Source: Daphnia carinata
Taxonomy: Eukaryota; Arthropoda; Branchiopoda; Diplostraca; Daphniidae
Reading direction: 5' to 3'
Length of the DNA: 64,000 nt
Assembly: GCF_022539665.2 (NCBI RefSeq)
Contig: NC_081336.1
Location: 6,120,278 to 6,184,277, forward strand
Shown here: positions 13,705 to 27,700 of the stretch, piece by piece
Layout: each line of letters starts with the position of its first letter
Position numbering within the stretch: the first letter of the stretch is position 1
The notes under the pieces: generated by a model
Database searches by the model: none
The model's input: only the letters and a program-made list of their open reading frames with translations
Told to the model about the DNA's origin: nothing
Program-made: the position numbers and the translations under genes

Positions 13705-16700
13705 CTATTATATTTAACGAAACATTTGTTTGAATCCCCCAAAGTCTTTTGATTTATCTGTTCTTAAAGAATTATCAAAGTCTTTAAATGAATGCCTTAT
13801 TCAATCAGTTTTTTTTTTCATATAACTAACAGGAACTGTTTTGATTTCTGCCTTCAAGGATATCACAGAAGATTTTCATAAATGGAAACCAACGACATCA
13901 AAGAACTTTATTTGAAAACTTGTTTCATTAGTGATGAACTTTTGTGGAGCATTGATATTTCATACCTTGATTTCTGCCTAATGCCAAAGAACATGTTAAC
14001 TAAATAGGCGGACTCACTACCCTATATCAGGATGAATACATGATTGCTAGCATACAGATTTGAACGCGTTTCATTACTAATGTTTTTGAAAGGCTTTAAC
14101 CAGAAGGCTGTAGAACAAGGAAATAAAGAATATTGAACACAAACCTTAAAAATATGAATTTCCCGTTTTTGTTGTGAAAATTTCTAAAAATTTAATAACA
14201 GAGCTATGGTTGTTGTCATCATGAAGTTATGGCAACACTCGTGCTCCAACAATAACATATTGTGCAGTCCTTAAAATTGCGTTTTTGTGCTATACAGGAA
14301 TGTGTAAGGATGAAAGAAAAAAAAAATACCATTTGATTGGTGGGCGGAAACAGCGTATCTCGGAGGTCGGCATCACGGGTTTTCATGGTGTTGATAGGAT
14401 TCAGTCGAGTGTAAAGAGACAATTGACAGCTTCCTTGCCACCGTATAACGTCAGAAATTGGTCCCCCACTTTTTTCTCTGCAAGAGAGCGGATGGTTTTA
14501 GAAATGTTCTCACTAGATTAAACTATACACGCTTTGAAAGCGCTGGCTTTGAAGATAAAGACATGGAGCCAATAAAAACGAGTACTAAAGAAACGTTGAA
14601 ATACATTTTCACCCGTTTGTTTTCGTTGACTAGAACAACGCAGTTTTTAAACTAATATTTCATCTTTTTCCAACGAAAAGAGTAATCAGCGTTTAATTGA
14701 GCATTACGTTACTTTTATTTGTTCGCTTATTCAAAGGTGACATTACGTTACGTTTTAATGTCCTGTCCGCCAGAAAATTTGGCGGCTTTATGACACAAAC
14801 AATTTAAAGAACGCCAGACACATTCCAATGTTAAACGCAGTTTTGAAGTTAAATGCAAGATCATCGTTGGCTTCCACACTTAACTGGAATGTTTTTTAGT
14901 GAAATAAGTGTAGTTTGCACGATGTTCGGTGCCCGCTCCTTAAAAAAAAAAATGTTTTCTTGAAACTCGTTTGCGATGCTCGCGTTTAGTTGTGAAAGGA
15001 TTTTTTGCTATAGAAGGCGGTTTGCTGAGCACCAAGGCTCAAACAAATAAGCAATTTCCCGGTTGCGACTGATCAGGTCTGCAGGGAAACGATCTAAAAA
15101 TAACCAAACAAGCGCTGGCTAAATCGAGCTAAAGCAATAGGATGGTAATTGAATGAACTTGTTGCGCCATTAGTATTCCCGTTTTTCTTTGCGAAAAAAG
15201 AGAAAAGCAATTTTCGTCATTTCGATTCGGCCGCCGTATTCATGAATTACAATTTGTTCCACCATCGAGAGTCATGGTTTTTAAGATTTCAAACATTTTT
15301 TTAGGGAGTTTCTAAACGAAGTAATCAATGTACGAGGTTCTTGACAAACTACTCCGATCGGAGAAAACATCACGGAATATTCGGTAAGTTCTTCGCAGCT
15401 GCTGTTATGGCAACGCGTTCATGGCCTTTTTACGCAGCACCTGCAGTTCGTCGTTTGTCAACTTGAGAATCACGCAAGGAACCGTTCAAGACATTTTTAA
15501 AAGCTAGTCATTAACGATGGGAATAAGGATAACACGAAAATACAACACGGAATATTTTCATATGCTATACGGCGCACACACAGCGATTAATCACGTGTTC
15601 AAAAGTCTTTTACCGATCGACTTTCAGAATTTCAATCTTCACGGATTTAGATAATATATCGTTCTTTTCAGTGTTAAACGAACCATTTCATTTTCCTCTT
15701 TTTGTTCCGCTTTTTATCCTTTAAAATTTTCTTCTATTAAATAATAAAGACATGTGAATTACATTTAATGTTTGATTGTATTAGCACTCTCTTTGTTTAG
15801 CCTTAACCGGATTTATTCGAGCTGATTTTTAGCTTCATTTTTAGTCAAGTAAATTTACAAGAAAGGCTATGTTCCGAAAGTAAAACGCATAGCGGCCGGG
15901 TTGGTATATAAAAGTTCCTTCTGAAGTTTCAATCAGGGCATTATGACAGAATGAAAAGTTCTGGAATTTAACTTTTTCAATTTTTTTCCCCCTATTTTCA
16001 CGCAGATTTGTCTTCCTCATTGTATTCACTGTTCAGTCATAATATTATTTTTATCGCCATAGTACATATTTTTAGGCTTTTGCGAGTATCGCTCGAGATT
16101 TCAGTTTTCAACATTTACGCATGGTAACGTAAACTTTTGACCAAAGTTGTTGGTAGTTTTGATTAGCAATCCTTGGCTACCGCGAAGAGTATATGCGGTC
16201 GTTGTCGCGTTTTACCGCGTCTAGGAGTATCGAAAGGCTCTGGGCTTAACGAACGGCGCACGGTACTTGGAATTGTAACTTAGAATGGGACTCTTTTCGT
16301 ATATAGTTTACAGAAAAGCATTTTTTTGCTGTCGAATTTAAATAATCATAATTACATTTCCTCTTGTTAGCCCATTTGGATTTGCTAACGATGTACCTAT
16401 AGTTTGCTGTCTAGGTTTCAAAAAATTTATTTTCATGTAATATGTAAATTTGACTCACTTCCCTGTAGAAATCTAAGCTGGGAATGTACTGAAATACTTC
16501 TATAGTACTAGCTAAAACCTAAATTAGATTGCACGAGTGGCAAGTGGGTTAGCCTCAAAAAGTTTTCACCAGTTTCTCCTATTTTTATTCCCGAAAGACG
16601 ATTTTTTACTCAATCAGAAGTGTTACTAGAACGACAAAACTTATACTTCCTTATTCATTTTCTTGTTCAAAAAGACACGCAAGTGTCGAATGCCCAATAG

Positions 16701-17696
16701 ATTCTAATCAACCTAACCATTTATCGTGTTGGGGCGGAGAAATCTTCAATATATCTTTGAAAATAGTTCCCTTGTAGCGTTTTATTTAATTGCGGTGAAT
16801 CAGCCAACAAATCCTGATTGTGTGCCACTTGAAGTTAGCATCGGATCCGATGTGGGAAGAGATATTGGAAACTGGCTTTCACTTCGAGTAGCCCACATAT
16901 CACAACATGTTGGTATTACGATCTCGTTCTGTCCACTGACAAGGGCCATCCAAGGCACTTGCAAATAATTGAATTCCGCCGTGGCCTGCGTATACAAGCT
17001 GTCGTGTTACGCGCTTTCGTGGATTTGTATTCTTGATCAAATAAGGGCAAAATAGCTTAACCAGCTAGATAATACTATATAATATTATATACGAATTTCG
17101 ATTGAATTCTTAGTTTAGCAGAGTTCTTTCCGTATAACTCCGAATACAAAGTTGATTGCATTTGACCTGCCTGCAATGCTAGTGAATCACTCATCATTCC
17201 TACAGCGAACAGTTTGCAGTTCCAGAACAAGGTGGGATTGGGGATTCATAAATTTCTCTCCGAAAAATATATGATGATTCAAAGAAAAACCTAATTTATG
17301 ACACGCGTAACTTTTCGATTTTCGCGACGTTTTCCACTAACTGTCAAACCCGCTGTCAGTAAGCTTACTGAAATAGTACATAGTTTGAACGTCTATTCGA
17401 TATCGATTGTTAGGATGCGCCTCCGGGAACACATAAATACGAAGTTCACTAAATTCGGTTAATTGACGCCAAGGCAACGGATGACCTGTGAGTTATGACA
17501 AACTGGTACAACTTGCGTGATAGGAAACACAACTGCGCTAATCGTATACATCATCCATGGTGCTACATAAAAAGGCGCTTGTGTCTCGTCACTGTCGATA
17601 CGTTTTTCTTTCCTTTTTTTGTTTTTTTGATCACCATACGATGGCCAAGCGAACATGCCGCTTGCCAAAGACAAGACAATAAAAGGAAATCTAATT

Positions 17697-18014
17697 CTAT
17701 AGGAGAGTATATAGAGCTTCAGGGCGCCGGCAGAGATTGATCAGAGTCTTTGTCTGACAGCAATAATCAAACTGTCCGAAATTTTTGTCTAGTACGTAGG
17801 AACACTCTCTACGTTCGAAGGCGGTAGTGCTTCCTCTCTCTTTGCCTACTCTTCCCGTTGCCCATTTCAGCATCTTTGCCCCAGCTATTGGCTTAGTTCC
17901 AAAATCGATTCCACTAGTCAAGACCTCTCTCATTCTTTCCCTTGCTGCCGTTCCTTTTTTTTCTACGCTCGTTCTCAAACGCTCTGCCATTCGGTGTGAG
18001 TTCTCAACAGTCAC
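17697..18014 (-). other. Weak candidate 5' exon of the TRPC gene
   Basis: A minus-strand open frame of about 100 codons rich in Lys, Arg and Glu, with an internal ATG giving MAERLRTSVEKKG. It contains a phase-0 GT (after WATGR) that could in principle join the phase-0 acceptor at 13704. No family motif is recognised, the stretch upstream on this strand is A-rich rather than pyrimidine-rich, and chance is a real alternative. Confidence 0.15.
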
Positions 18015-19065
18015 GTTTTTTTTTTATTATTCTTTTTTTGTTATGCCCGGTACGGATGGCTTGTGTATTATCCGCTAGCTACTTCCTTTCGTTTTATCAC
18101 CGGCATTTTTATGCGTAGCTCTTATTATTGAGAATATGGCTGAATAAACGTTAAATTCAGAGAACTTGCCGCTATGCTTAATCATAAGCATTCAAAACAA
18201 TGATAAACAGCAATCACGTTAACGAATTTTCCACATGAAATTTTGTTTGTTTGTTTTTTAGCAAAAAGAAAAATGCAGTTTTGAAATATAAAATGATTTT
18301 TTCATGGAAATGGTTGTTTACTCGTGTCCAACAGCGACCATTAGTTCGTTGGCTGCTATATAGAGAGACTTTTTAACTAGTTATTATTGATTTCGGAGAT
18401 CTATTTCGGGAACGCACAACTTTTAACTCGTTCTACAGACAAAGGAAGCGATCCTAACCATCTTTGATTCTGAACGACCATCGAACTTGAAGTAAAATTG
18501 TCAAAGCCGATCTGATTGAGGACAAAGGGCCAGCGCAGTCATATTTTTGAAACACGAAGCAGGTGTAAGATTTTTTTTTTTAATTAAATTTTTTTTCCGC
18601 GTTTGTGCACCGCTGTGGACGCAGCTCAGACGAATCTCCGAGGCCCAGCTCACGATCGATTTACGTTTCGTGAGCACGTCCGCCAAGACAACCTACTTTG
18701 TCTCCGAACGTCTTTGTGCCCTAAAGTGAAATCTTTGATAAATCTCAATGTTCTATTACCTAAAAGCAAAATAAAAAAATATTTTTAAAAACTCTATCTA
18801 AGGGCGGGCTTTTCATCTAAAATGTTCGGCAGAGTTTCCAAATTCCAGTTTGAATCGCCGAACAAAAAGAGACAAATCAATCTCTTGCAACTTATCTCAA
18901 GAGCTGCCAGCCGCCTATTCAACGTCTTTGTTGTCAACGATTGCAATACAGTGTTTAAACCACAGAAGAATAATCTCTGACAATTGTTTGTTTATAATTT
19001 TGGACAAACTCGGCGTACAAATAGGTTTGATTGAACAAAGGCGTAGCGCTTACCGTTCCGCGTCT

Positions 19066-19086
19066 ATAACAAACAAACAAACAAAC
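19066..19086. repeat. (AAAC)n microsatellite
   Basis: About five AAAC units in a row, followed by A-rich sequence. Confidence 0.8.
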
Positions 19087-22000
19087 ACAACAAAAAAAAA
19101 GTCAGCCAAAGCATAATCCCTAAGGTCACATTAACCATAGAAATGGACGCACCAAACGCAAGTACACTACATGATCCTCTTCAAACAATCACGGTGAGGT
19201 CGAAAGGAAAAGTGTGCTAGTTACGCTGTATAGGTTTGATTTGGCCAGCTCCCCCCATTTTACACGTCATCTCATTCGTGCAGAATAGGAAAGAAAACGG
19301 AAGCTTGATGATTTAATGTAGTGTCAGCTCAAAGTCTTCGCCCTCCCCGGTTCCTCCCGTGTGTTATATCCCCGCCATGCTGTATATATTAGAAATAATT
19401 TGCACATATTTCTGTAACGGTTATGTGAGGGCGGGCTTTCTATACTATAAGCGTTTTCTTATACGAAGAAAAGAAATGTTTGTTATAAATCATATGGCTT
19501 CTGACGTCAAGCTTAAACACATCTTAAGCAAATAATCATATTGATCTCGACATAATGGCCAAACAATTTATTTACATAACATGCGTTTGCATATTTTCGC
19601 CCTGAACTCCGTCGAATCTTCCCCTTCGCATATTGCGTCTGCAAATTTTCCTTCTATTTGAGATTTACGCCTTCTTTTTTTCTGTTTATTTTAAAATAAA
19701 ATGAACTTTGCTTAGAAGCCAGACCTGATATTCCCGCCGCCTGAATTATTTGATTGAAGTAGTTTTAATCCATAAGAAAATCCGGTGTTTTATAGAGAAA
19801 TTAGCGCCAACAACTTCCGAAAATGTTTATTTTTCACTTGCAAAATCAATTAACCTTCAACTGCCTTCAAAAAAATAATTTAAAAAAATCAAGGTGGCCG
19901 CGTGTGAACTGTCGAAGGATAGAGAACGAACTAGTTCGTTGCCATGTAAAACTAGAGGATCACATCTTGTCGCTTCTCCTTTCCTTCTCTAGTTTTCTCC
20001 TGCTTTTCTTCTGTTAGTACGTCTGTTGCCAAACCATTTCGGTTTTGCGCCGACGCAACAGCGCTCATCTTCACCCGGCAAATACTGACGCTCGATCAGC
20101 TTCGAGATTCTTTCTTGTATATAACGTACAATTCCACCCAGATTAATAGAACTTTGTCTTTGCCTTTCTTTGTTTAACATGAGATATTGTAATCGTGTAT
20201 ATTTCTACAGACGGAAATATTTTTTTTTCCTCTTTCAACTTCGTACCGTAAGTCTTCGTTTAGGCTTTTGTTCTCAACAGCTAAGAATATGTTGATGAAT
20301 CACCGAACTCTGTGTATACATCACACCCTTACCAAACCGCACAACTGACCTAAGTTGAAAATTGCATGAGCGGGCTGTTGTTTTTTTTTTTCGCACATCA
20401 AAATGGCGAGGGACGTATTGCTCCATACATAGTTAAGTACATGAAGACGATGTTAATTTTAGGACTTTTCAAAGAGGAAATGCGTCATTACCTAATTACA
20501 TTTCTTCCGAAGCAACAAAGGCTATTTTCTTTTCAATTTAGCACTCGGCTACATTTCTACAACAGTCATACGCATATACTAAAAAATAGAGCTGCGAATG
20601 AAATAAAAAAAATGTATTGAAAATACGGAATATTGAAACGTGATGCTTCATGCTAAATGGCCTAAATCAACGGAAGTATCTTGGGCCACCCTAATCAACA
20701 TGATGGTCGCCTACAAAAATGGAATACATCTCGTTACTTGAAGCCCGTATACGTGTATTCCACACAGCATATATTCTCGTTACTGGTTTCTAAGAAAATT
20801 GCCTGTGCCTGTTCTCAATGGTGACACATATAAGCGATTGGTGCCAAGTGGCAAACCAATTCAGGGAATGATACATTCATCTCACTTCATCATAGCACAG
20901 CGACTTCTATTGTCAATTCTTCCTATTGTACCGCAAAAAGAAAAAAAAACTAAGCGCCTAAGACACTTCTATGCACGTTTGCGAACTATTGTTACGGTAA
21001 ACTTTAATTTCTGTTAACTGTGTTGAATTTGTTTCAATGTACGTAGTTGTTAGCCAATGAATATAACCAACTTTTAATGAAAATCTTACAGTACTCAGTT
21101 GTTTTGTTAACACGACGAACGATCTAGGCCACCTTTGAGATAAAACTTAAAAGAAATTGAGTGCTGGCTTACAATAATGAAACTGAACATAAGGCGATAA
21201 CGAGGAAACAGTTGGAGTAGTACCCCACTTTGTAGCCAGGCGCGATTTCTTGCTGGGAACGTCTTGCAGCGGAACAGGCGTGGATGACCTTTGTTTTAAA
21301 GCAGTTCGACTACATAACCAAAACTGAAACCAAAATATTTATCAGGCGTTTGTGTAATTGAATCTTTCGTTACAGCGCTTTTCATACAAACGTTTTATAA
21401 AAACTCATAAATCAACAGAGATAATGACTCGTTTAGGAAAAAATGTTATTGTGCAAAATGATGAATTATTACCAGCCCCAAAGGATCGCTATTCTTAGTC
21501 CAGGAAGACAGCTTTTTTCAAAAACCAGTAAAATCAAGTTAAGTCATTACAGTTTTTTCCATATGTTTACGTCGGCATATAGTAACAAATAAACATATTT
21601 TCCCTAAAAAAAAAAAAAACCTGGTAACAGAAAGTTATCACGTTGAATTGACGGCAAGTATAAGGTGTCATTTGACAATGCGTAGCAGCAATAAAACCGA
21701 TCGTGTAACAGCAGTGCAGCAGGCGGGACTATAATGTTTGTAACCAGAAGGCATTGAGTTTATCTGACTACCGTTTTTGGATGTAATAGCTTGACATGTT
21801 TGTCGTTTTGTTTACGACCGTTCCCAATACCTTTCACCTTCCGGCTGACAAACACGCGGTACGATTCTTTGAACTATTGTTGCTTAGATCAACTATCTCT
21901 TGTTTGGGGGCACGTATGGCTCCTTACATGTTTGAATGTTTTTGATCTAACCAGAAGGTTCATCAGTTTTGTTTTTACTTTTTCGAAGGAAGGACGAATA

Positions 22001-23341
22001 ATTTTCTCATATACTCTTTAAGAACAAAACACTCGAGTAGCACATGTGTTAAATGGATTACAGTAAGGGGTCCGGACAACGGAATGCGAGGTTTTTTTCT
22101 TTATTCTCGTAAGCCTCCTTGAATGGCACAAATGTAGCTTTGTACGCATTATGCCTACTGATGAAGAATGAAAGCATAGCTGAAATGTATATGTGGTTTG
22201 GATGATGAATGCAGAAGCTTTGTAGTAAACATGCATGGTCGAATAAACGGCAAAGGTAGATCATAATTTGATCTAGGTAATTTCAATACCGCTCCTATAA
22301 GCTCATTAAACCAAACGGCTGAACTGTCATAGGATAACGAATGTCCACTGGACAGACGTGTGCTGTGGTATTAGTCGTTGGTAACATCCTCTGTTACCAT
22401 GTTGTAATTATTGTTATTCTAGTTTATACGTCAGTCTTATCAAATTTTGAAGAGGTATATTAACTCGTATTTCAGTACGAAATATATAGGTATTACACAA
22501 CGTGGTACGAACGATGGTATGGTCTTCGTGGTGGCATTAGCGTTTCTTACTTAAGGCTTCCTAAGATATTCTTTAGAGATTGGCCGAATCCTCGAAATAC
22601 CCTTTTTTTTACAATTAATATTTTCCTCTTTCTGTCTGCGGATGGGGTTAAGGGATGACAGGGATCGTTGTATGAGTCGATAATGAAAGTATCGATTATT
22701 TACATGAATCCTAGCTGCGCACTGCGCGCAATACCAACATATGGCCAGAATCCGGATGAGTTTTTCTGTTCGGCAAACTTACAATGGTGGAAACCCAATA
22801 AAAAAAAAAGAACGGTACGTACGTGTACGACCTGCGTAAGGTCTTCTATTGAGAGTCGTCGTTCGGTTATTCTAGAGCATCCGTTCAATTCAATCGATTG
22901 AATGCACGTTCATAAAGCGCTAATTTTTGCGAATCATGTGCAAAGAAAAGAAGATCAAGTTTAAATGAATTCTCTTCCTTTTATGAAGCTAAAATTGTTT
23001 CTACACGTCTCCTTTGTTTTTCAAATTCGAAATTCAGTGCTTGGATAAAGAAATTAACTTGGAATTAGAAGAGCTTCAACGGTGAAAAGAAGCTTATTTC
23101 CACATAAAGCAGAGCTATTGTCAGAATACTTGAGTAGAGTTAACACGTAGACAACGACTTTGGTTGGTGATAAGGGTATATATGAATCCCGTCAACGCAA
23201 CGGTAAAATTTATTCATTTGCGTACTATTTGAGGTAAATTTTTCTAAAGGAGAATGTCGCTTTTAACAAAGATTTTTGGCTTTTCGTTTGCCAGGACGAA
23301 TACTTTTTATTTCAACTACCACACTACTCAATTTCTTTCCT

Positions 23342-23357
23342 CCCCCCCCCCCCCCCC
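23342..23357. repeat. Poly-C tract (C16)
   Basis: Uninterrupted run of 16 C in AT-rich intergenic DNA, preceded by TCCT. Confidence 0.9.
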
Positions 23358-24449
23358 ATATAGTAGTCATTTGCTTGACCATTTGCTTGTCTAAGGCGTG
23401 ATTGATACGGTTTTAGTAAGAACCTTCGCGAAGTATTAGTAAGAATTCAAGATTTGAAGTTCGTGCCCTTCCTGCGTGACATTCTACGTTTTTAACCTAG
23501 AGAGGCTTATTACATATTTATGACATAGCACAGGGATTTGGAGGAAAGAGGAAAAAGAAGCAGAAACTACGGGGATGGCAGAAACGGGAATAAAACTTTT
23601 TTGTTTAGGGCCGTCCCTATATTATGTCAAACTTAACTTCGTACTAAAGAAATGTTGAAGAAAGAAGCATGAAAGTATACTCTAATGTGCTTTTAGAGTT
23701 TCATATTTTCTGTTCTGAATTCGAATTTCCCAAAATTGCCCGAAATTCTTTTCATCAAGATCATTTAGGTTTACCAATCTGATTATTTGATCAAGAAAAG
23801 ATGAAAGCGTTGCATAGTATGGCGAATCGGAGAGTAAGACAGAAATATGTCGTAAGTTCTTCACTTTTCTTCAGTCAGTGACTAAGGCTGTATGCCAGAA
23901 CGGTCGAGATTAACAGAATCAACTGGAACGGGCCATATGAAAACAAACACTGACTATTGCTTACCAAGCTATAAAGAGTCCGCCTCTATTCCAGCGGCGA
24001 AACATAAGCATTCCGTATCAAGAACTCCTTTGTTTGGCTGCTGTCGCCAATAAACACCGACTCCTATTTGCAGTTGTACAGGCAAACTATGCGAACCGTT
24101 TTTTTTTTTGGCGTTTGTCCCGAATCTAAACAGGTTTTCCTGCAGATTTGAAAACAAATGGCTGGCGTGGAAACAGCAGCGCTGAGCTCAACTTTTGAAG
24201 GGTGCTGTGGCAATGGGAAGCTTATCCGTCCATGTAATATCCACTCTATTTAAGATTGATATTTAAGCTCCCAAAGAGACGGATCTGCAAACCAAAAATA
24301 CATCATAATGTATTATTCACATCACTGACCGTACTGATACTTAAATCCTTGGCATATTCACTTTATTCGCCTTTTCTCAAAAACGGAATCTCCGATTCCT
24401 TTCCTCAATCACCGACATAACTCGACGGGCAATACGACTAATGGACGTG

Positions 24450-24870
24450 TAAATATATAATTGGCGATGGGATGGACAGGTTCAACTAGCAGGTCGACGG
24501 ACAGGTGAAATAAAGTGGTCAACAGTAGGCGAGCGTCGACGAGCAAAAAGAATATTGTTTCAACGTGCGTTTATAAAGACTGGGTCGATGGGTAAATACA
24601 ACTGTGGGCCGGCAAGCTGCTACGAAGGGTAGATCAACCAGATGCTACAATGTCATGTTCGATGGGCAACTCAAAGCACAAGCAAATCGACGGACACTAC
24701 GGCGGACAACAACTGAATGTAGATGTAGGGGTATTACAACAGATGGACGGACAAATGCAATGGCCGAGTCGATGGCCAGATAAAACGAGGGGCCGATATT
24801 CTGAAGTGTTGGTTCAACGGGTTAGTGACAATTGGATGAGTTCACGGGTATCCACAATGAGAACAGACTA
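24450..24870. repeat. Degenerate short tandem-type repeat field (GATGGACAG-like)
   Basis: Related words recur every few tens of bases: GATGGGATGGACAGG, TCGACGGACAGG, TCGATGGGTAAATACAAC, TCGATGGGCAACTCAAAG, TCGACGGACACTAC, GATGGACGGACAAATG, TCGATGGCCAGATAAAAC. The family is roughly TCGATGGACAGATACAAC, much diverged. It reads as a decayed minisatellite or repeat-derived element. I see no gene. Confidence 0.55.
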
Positions 24871-26929
24871 CGGCCGCGGTGGCCCTTATTCCTCATATCT
24901 GTAACCATTTCCGTTTACTATTACCAATATTTAGGTGTTGTTATATTCGCTATCTTGGACGGACTCCTCGTTAGGGTTGCAATAAAAATGGCTAGACAAG
25001 GAAGCGGATTGGGGAATCGAACTTTAACGCAAAGAGCTTGTAAAACTAAGATTTTTCAAAAGTGTAAGTTTCATATTTTATTTTCTACCATTATTTTAAT
25101 GTGTTATAAAGAAATTAGGTAACATTTTTGTTGATAGTAAAAACAGGTTAAAGGAAATTAAGGATAGATTTCACTGAAGAGCAATTTGATCACCTAGAGC
25201 AACAAACGTTTCGAAATATTCTTGACAATGTTTTTAATAAACTCTTTTCCAGATTTAGTATTCGAATTTCAAATGAAAAGACGGTGCTCTGCACAATCTT
25301 GCGGTAACGAATTTGGATATAGTACGATTTCTATCTAATTAAGTCTCAAGGCAACTGCAGCAGGGTTCATCCTTAGAAGCTCCTTAGATGAAAATGAAGA
25401 GCTAATCACCATATGTATACACATTTGTAGGCTATATGCTCAGTTCTGTAACTATGCCAATAATCAAGAACTGTATATGTTGTGGGAAGCACATAAAAGA
25501 GAACCAAATTCCATACACCTGAGTAAATGAAGCAAGAATTGTGTTCATCATGGTCGGGCAAACTCGTTTCAACTTAGCATTGGAATTCGATAAAAACCCA
25601 TCGTTCTTATAGAAAAGGCGTGAAAGTGTTTTTATTCAAGATTTCTTCAAGATGCCAGTAGATGGCAGAACTCTAAATGCAACGCTCATGTAATGTTTTG
25701 TTACAACATATAATGTAAATATGCTGACCACAATTTTTATTAGCGATGAAGACGTAATCAGAAATCTTGTTGATTAAAAACTGTTCTGGTGACATTGAAC
25801 TCTCATTACTTTCTTTCTGAGTTCCATTAAACACTATAAATTTCGAAGTTAGTTCCCTGAACATGGGCTTGAAGCATAGATTGCATTTCGCGATCTAACT
25901 TCGAGCGTTGAATATTGGCTACAGCGTCACAAACGGCAGCTACCTACTACCATTAATCCAACCTTACTACCTACTACCACCGACCAAGCCTTACCTGCCT
26001 TTAGCTGTCATTTTACAAAAAATGTATCCTCAAAATGTGTAAACGACTGTCTAGAATTTCAGTGCCCCATATCAGATGAGTAAAATTTCGCATACAGCTG
26101 GATAGTTTTAGCGAAACTACTTCCATTCAATCCTGGTACGGGTTACCTTACGGAAAGAACGTAAGTGAGTCTATAACAACAAGAAACACTTCTAAAACAT
26201 GTGGTTTCAATTCGAAAGTGATTATTAGTAGATGACGTACCTTTTTATTCAGTAGTAGGGGAAAGAGTCCATCTTCGATCGTTAACGCTAGGTGGCGAAA
26301 GCATCTTCGCGAACTAGTTTGACGAAAGGTTATGAGATGAAAGTTTCGCCCTTCGAATGCCCTACGATTAGTTCTTTTGAAGTCGCTCTTGACAAAATGG
26401 TGGGGCCAGGAAAAAGTAGCAGGCCACGAGACATGTGGTATCAAGGCGTCACATGATAGCATCCAGTGACGTCCTCTGAGTGTTCTGGGTAACCACCGGA
26501 AATCAAGCCTTAAATTTATACGACAAGTATAATCTGACCCAAAAGGGTGGCCAGCTCACGGTGTCAATCTCACTCATGGTCTAGGCGAGTCGCATATCTT
26601 CCCCTATCGCTAGAACTGAGACGTAGGCCCGAATTAGCGAAGCGATCTCGACAATGGGAAGGTGACGAGGCAACCGAACGAGTGAAAAACAAATCCGACA
26701 GAACCACATGCAACGCATATGTTAATGAAATGTTTGTTCGTTTGACCTACGCTTGAGGAAATAAATGTTTTGTGCAAACAAAAAAAGTTTTTACTCGCAT
26801 TTCATTTTGATCTGCGATTATTGCGTTTGTTAAGACTTGACAATTGTAGGGCATACGAGAAAATAGGCTAGGTTAGGCAGATACGGAAAATGCAGTTGCG
26901 TATACCAAAAAGGGTGGTGTAGTACTGCG

Positions 26930-27700
26930 AGCCTATATTTGGTAATAGTTTGGAGCTGTATATTACTTGGGGACCTCAGTGTTGTAAACAGAAGCTGCGT
27001 AAGTGTAGGGTAGTAATTGGCTATCTATGTGGTTCAATACTGAGGAGCTTTTGTTGTGTATTATTCATAGACCTTAGTCGTGTGGTACGTGGGTGCCTCC
27101 GAATAATGGGGACTGAACAGTACTTTGGATCCTCGGCGTATTACGCTGGAGCAACGTTTGTTGTTGTATTGTAGCTGGGCTCGAAGTACTAAGACGGAGT
27201 ATCAATGATGTAGTAACTGTAAGTATTTTAGTAATTCGTATCATTGGTGTAGTATGTTGTCTCAGCGAAGTAAGCCAGAGTTGTCTCAGTGTAGTACGGT
27301 GTTGTAAGTTGGCTACATTATAATCTACTGCTTGTGTGGAAGAGTACAGATCACGGGTGGGAGTATAGCTCAGAGACGAAAAGGATTTGTCGGGTTCGGA
27401 CAGGTCAGCTGGCCTGTAAAATTCGATTTTGAGTGGGTAGTACCATGGAGCCTTTATGGTGTACTATTTGGGATCTTCAGCGTGGTACCTCAGACTGGCG
27501 CAAATTGTAGTGCAATAAACTGGGCTTCTGTGTCGTTCGACATAGGGCCAAATAGTATTTAGAAGCTTCGGTGTAAATAGGTTGACGCGGAATGTTTGGT
27601 GGTGTGATAGGAGATCGTGCTGTAGTATTCAGAAGCTAGGGTCGTTGAGCAGTCGGGTGACTTATTGTTGTGACTCGAATTAGCGTAAGGTGTGATATAG
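26930..27700. repeat. Degenerate G/T-rich repeat field
   Basis: A G/T-rich block in which a loose motif, about GTACTTGGGAGCTTCGGTGT, returns many times: TTACTTGGGGACCTCAGTGT, GTACTTTGGATCCTCGGCGT, GTACCATGGAGCCTTTATGG, TATTTGGGATCTTCAGCGT, GTATTTAGAAGCTTCGGTGT, GTATTCAGAAGCTAGGGTCG. Strand composition is strongly skewed compared with its flanks. Probably an old satellite or minisatellite. Confidence 0.5.

Noticed and set aside
24650-25122. Plus-strand open frames in the 24.6-25.1 kb region
   Set aside because: They coincide with the degenerate repeat field, which explains their unusual composition and openness.
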